From: Ignavibacteria bacterium
GTDB lineage: Bacteria; Bacteroidota; Ignavibacteria; Tepidaquicellales; OLB5
Direction of reading: 5' to 3'
DNA: 16,285 bases
NCBI GenBank assembly: GCA_030835005.1
Contig: JAUQWT010000339.1
Location: 1-16,285, forward strand
Made by a program: the position numbers and the translations under genes. Shown piece after piece: positions 14,600 to 16,285 of the stretch; positions within the stretch are counted from its first letter, which is position 1, and each line of letters opens with the position of its first letter. The notes under the pieces are model-generated. The model worked only from the letters and a program-made list of their open reading frames with translations, had not been told where the DNA came from and made no database searches.

Positions 14600-14610
14600 T
14601 GGAAATTATT

Positions 14611-14641
14611 CAAATATATATGCTTTTATAAAGAAATGCAA
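14611..14641 (-). promoter_or_regulatory. Promoter of the fibronectin-III-like gene
   Basis: The minus strand has TATATTTG at 14611-14618, an exact TAnnTTTG, with a TTG at 14639-14641 and 20 bases between them, close to the Bacteroidota -33/-7 arrangement. It also reads acceptably as sigma-70 (TTGCAT, 17 bases, TATATT). The box ends only 11 bases before the ATG, so the transcript would have almost no leader. Confidence 0.5.
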
Positions 14642-14764
14642 GTATTTTATCGCTAAATATTGATTAATTTTTACACATTTGACATTCTAGATAAGTAAAT
14701 CTACCCCATTAGAGCACTTTTCTATTGCTTTCTTACTTTTGCCTTTATAATTTTTACCCGCAAA

Positions 14765-15904
14765 TTATTCCAGTTTCTTTCTGAATCTGAGTGAGCTTAA
14801 AAACAAGATCACGACCCCAAAAATGAACAGGGCCAGGAACTGATTATACAATTGCTCAATTCCCACCCCTTTTAGAATTATTCCGCGTACTATTGTTATG
14901 AAATATCTTAATGGAATCACATAAGTAATATACTGCACCCACATTGGCATGTTTTCTATTGGGAAAGAAAACCCTGAGAGATAAATCATTGGCATCATCA
15001 CTCCGAAAAACGATGTCATAGTTGCCTGCTGCTGCGTTTTAGAAATTGTTGAAACAAAGAGCCCCAGCCCAAGAGTTGAAAGCATGAACAGAAGTGCGGC
15101 AAAATAAAGCTGAATTACACTGCCCTTAACTTCTATGTCAAACCAGAATCTCATCACTGTAATCACAATAGTTATTGATACAAATCCAAGGATTGAAAAC
15201 GGAACAAGTTTCCCAATGATTATCTGGTATGGCTTAAGGGGAGTTACTATCAGCTGCTCAAATGTACCAATCTCTTTTTCTTTTACGATTGCTAGTGAAG
15301 TCAGGTTTATTGTGACTACCATTATTAACAGCCCAACAATTCCCGGAAGCATGTAAATTCTCGTAACAAGATCGGGGTTGTACCAGGCTCTGGTTTCTGC
15401 TTCAATGACAGGAAGCCTCTGTATGATCACGCTCTTTCTGCCGGTTCTTTCAATCAATTGATTTAATATATTTGATGCAAAACTGGTGGTGATACCTTGC
15501 GAATATCCCGCTGCTATAAGTGCTTTATTGCCGTCAGATCCATCGAATATTGTCTGAAGATCAGCTGTATTACCGCTTAAGAGATTTCTTTCAAAATCGG
15601 GCGGAATGACAATCCCCATCAGTACCTCTCCGTTATCTATTAACTCAGTCAGCTCGTCATAGTCTGTAACATAATAGAGCATTGTAAAATATCCGGACTT
15701 CTCATACTTCTCAATAAATTCTCTGCTTGTCGGTGTTCTGTCCTGGTCCCACACAACAGTCTTCACATTTTTCACATCAAGTGTTGCGGCATATCCGAGG
15801 AAGATCAGCTGCAAAACCGGTGCCACCAATATTACGGCGAACATTCTCTTATCCCGCTTGAACTGGAGAAATTCCTTCTTTATGAAATTAAGTATAAGGT
15901 TCAT
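14765..15904 (-). CDS. ABC-2 type transporter permease
   Basis: 379 residues, the usual size of YbhS/YbhR-type export permeases. An N-terminal cytoplasmic segment NFIKKEFLQFKRDKRMF precedes TM1 (about 22-42). Then comes a large extracytoplasmic domain (about 43-185), then five helices (about 185-375). The coupling segment KEKEIGTFEQLIVTPLKPYQIIIGKLVPF and the late ISKTQQQA...LSGFSFPIENMP block are diagnostic of ABC-2 membrane subunits. It pairs with the next upstream permease: the start overlaps that stop by one base (TAATG). Two such permeases with an ATPase and a membrane-fusion protein form drug or lipid exporters; the ATPase is not in this window. Substrate unknown. No terminator is evident after it. 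Confidence 0.95.
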   Translation of the reverse strand: MNLILNFIKKEFLQFKRDKRMFAVILVAPVLQLIFLGYAATLDVKNVKTVVWDQDRTPTSREFIEKYEKSGYFTMLYYVTDYDELTELIDNGEVLMGIVIPPDFERNLLSGNTADLQTIFDGSDGNKALIAAGYSQGITTSFASNILNQLIERTGRKSVIIQRLPVIEAETRAWYNPDLVTRIYMLPGIVGLLIMVVTINLTSLAIVKEKEIGTFEQLIVTPLKPYQIIIGKLVPFSILGFVSITIVITVMRFWFDIEVKGSVIQLYFAALLFMLSTLGLGLFVSTISKTQQQATMTSFFGVMMPMIYLSGFSFPIENMPMWVQYITYVIPLRYFITIVRGIILKGVGIEQLYNQFLALFIFGVVILFLSSLRFRKKLE

Positions 15905-16285
15905 TATAAGCGCGCCTTTCTTGTCCTTAGCGTTGCAGTTCCAAGCAAAACGAATGCAAATATTGATAAGTAACCGATCTCTTTCCAGAAAGCCTCTAAG
16001 CCAACTCCCTTAATAATGATAGACCTAAGGATTATGATATAGAATTTTGCGGGTGTAACATTTGTCAGTATCTGTATAGGCCACGGCATGCTTTCAATCG
16101 GAAAAATAAAACCGGATAACATAAATGTCGGCAGAATTGTAGCTATCGAAGAGATCTGGAACGCAACTTGCTGTGAGTCTGAAATTGTTGAAACTAATAT
16201 ACCTATACTAAGCGATGCAATCAGGAAGATCAGCGTTGAAATGAACAATAAGAGGTAACTTCCCTTTACAGTTATCCCGAATACT
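15904..16285 (-). CDS. ABC-2 type transporter permease, 5' end beyond the window
   Basis: The reading frame is open to the right edge, so the N-terminal part is missing and only the last 127 or so codons are seen. The visible part begins VFGITVKGSYLLLFIS and continues through IGILVSTISDSQQVAFQ...LSGFIFPIESMPWPIQ...RSIIIKGVGLEAFWKEI, the last four helices of an ABC-2 permease. It is paralogous to the downstream permease, which has the same order (STISKTQQQA, FPIENMPMWVQ, RGIILKGVGIEQLYNQ). A TTG at 16248 is internal and not the start. The stop overlaps the next start by one base, so the two are co-translated and probably form a heterodimer. Confidence 0.93.
   Translation of the reverse strand, partial: VFGITVKGSYLLLFISTLIFLIASLSIGILVSTISDSQQVAFQISSIATILPTFMLSGFIFPIESMPWPIQILTNVTPAKFYIIILRSIIIKGVGLEAFWKEIGYLSIFAFVLLGTATLRTRKARL

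Noticed and set aside
15904..16248. Permease starting at the TTG at 16248
   Set aside because: The frame stays open to the right edge and the extra residues (VFGITVKGSYLLL) match the paralogous permease, so the real start is outside the window.

Overview
The window looks like a chromosomal segment of an AT-rich bacterium of the Bacteroidota/Ignavibacteriota (FCB) group. This is inferred from a DUF4920 exported protein, a secreted fibronectin-III-like protein, weak or absent Shine-Dalgarno sites at many starts, several promoter-like boxes resembling the Bacteroidota -7 element (TAnnTTTG), and a mostly leftward gene order typical of a housekeeping region. No transposase, integrase, CRISPR array or rRNA is visible.

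Left part (37-2527): a DUF4920 exported protein and glmS, both leftward and separated by a good intrinsic terminator. Middle-left (2625-6425): the most unusual part. It is a tightly coupled leftward run of a small three-helix membrane protein, a lipoprotein, NuoJ-like and NuoK-like proteins, a short helix-amphipathic-helix protein resembling the C-terminal end of NuoL, a tRNA-Leu(CAA), and a NuoN-like antiporter subunit. True NuoL and NuoM, and all peripheral-arm subunits, are absent here. The NuoK-like protein lacks both glutamates considered essential for proton transfer. The NuoN-like subunit keeps some channel residues but lacks others. I read this as a divergent or decaying complex-I-like membrane module with a dedicated lipoprotein, function unknown.

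Centre (6509-10430): a dnaE-trxA pair, leftward, closed by a terminator. dnaE must start at TTG and has a roughly 80-nt leader with a hairpin. A 377-bp divergent intergenic region (10431-10807) holds several inverted repeats and leads rightward into a POT-family peptide transporter (10808-12226), the only rightward gene.

Right part (12357-16285): leftward. Two tandem pairs of small membrane proteins (a four-helix unknown pair about 52% identical, and a DUF4870/Tic20-like pair), then a secreted fibronectin-III-like protein with an almost leaderless promoter, then two overlapping ABC-2 type exporter permeases. The second permease runs off the right edge; its ATPase and membrane-fusion partners would be expected beyond it.
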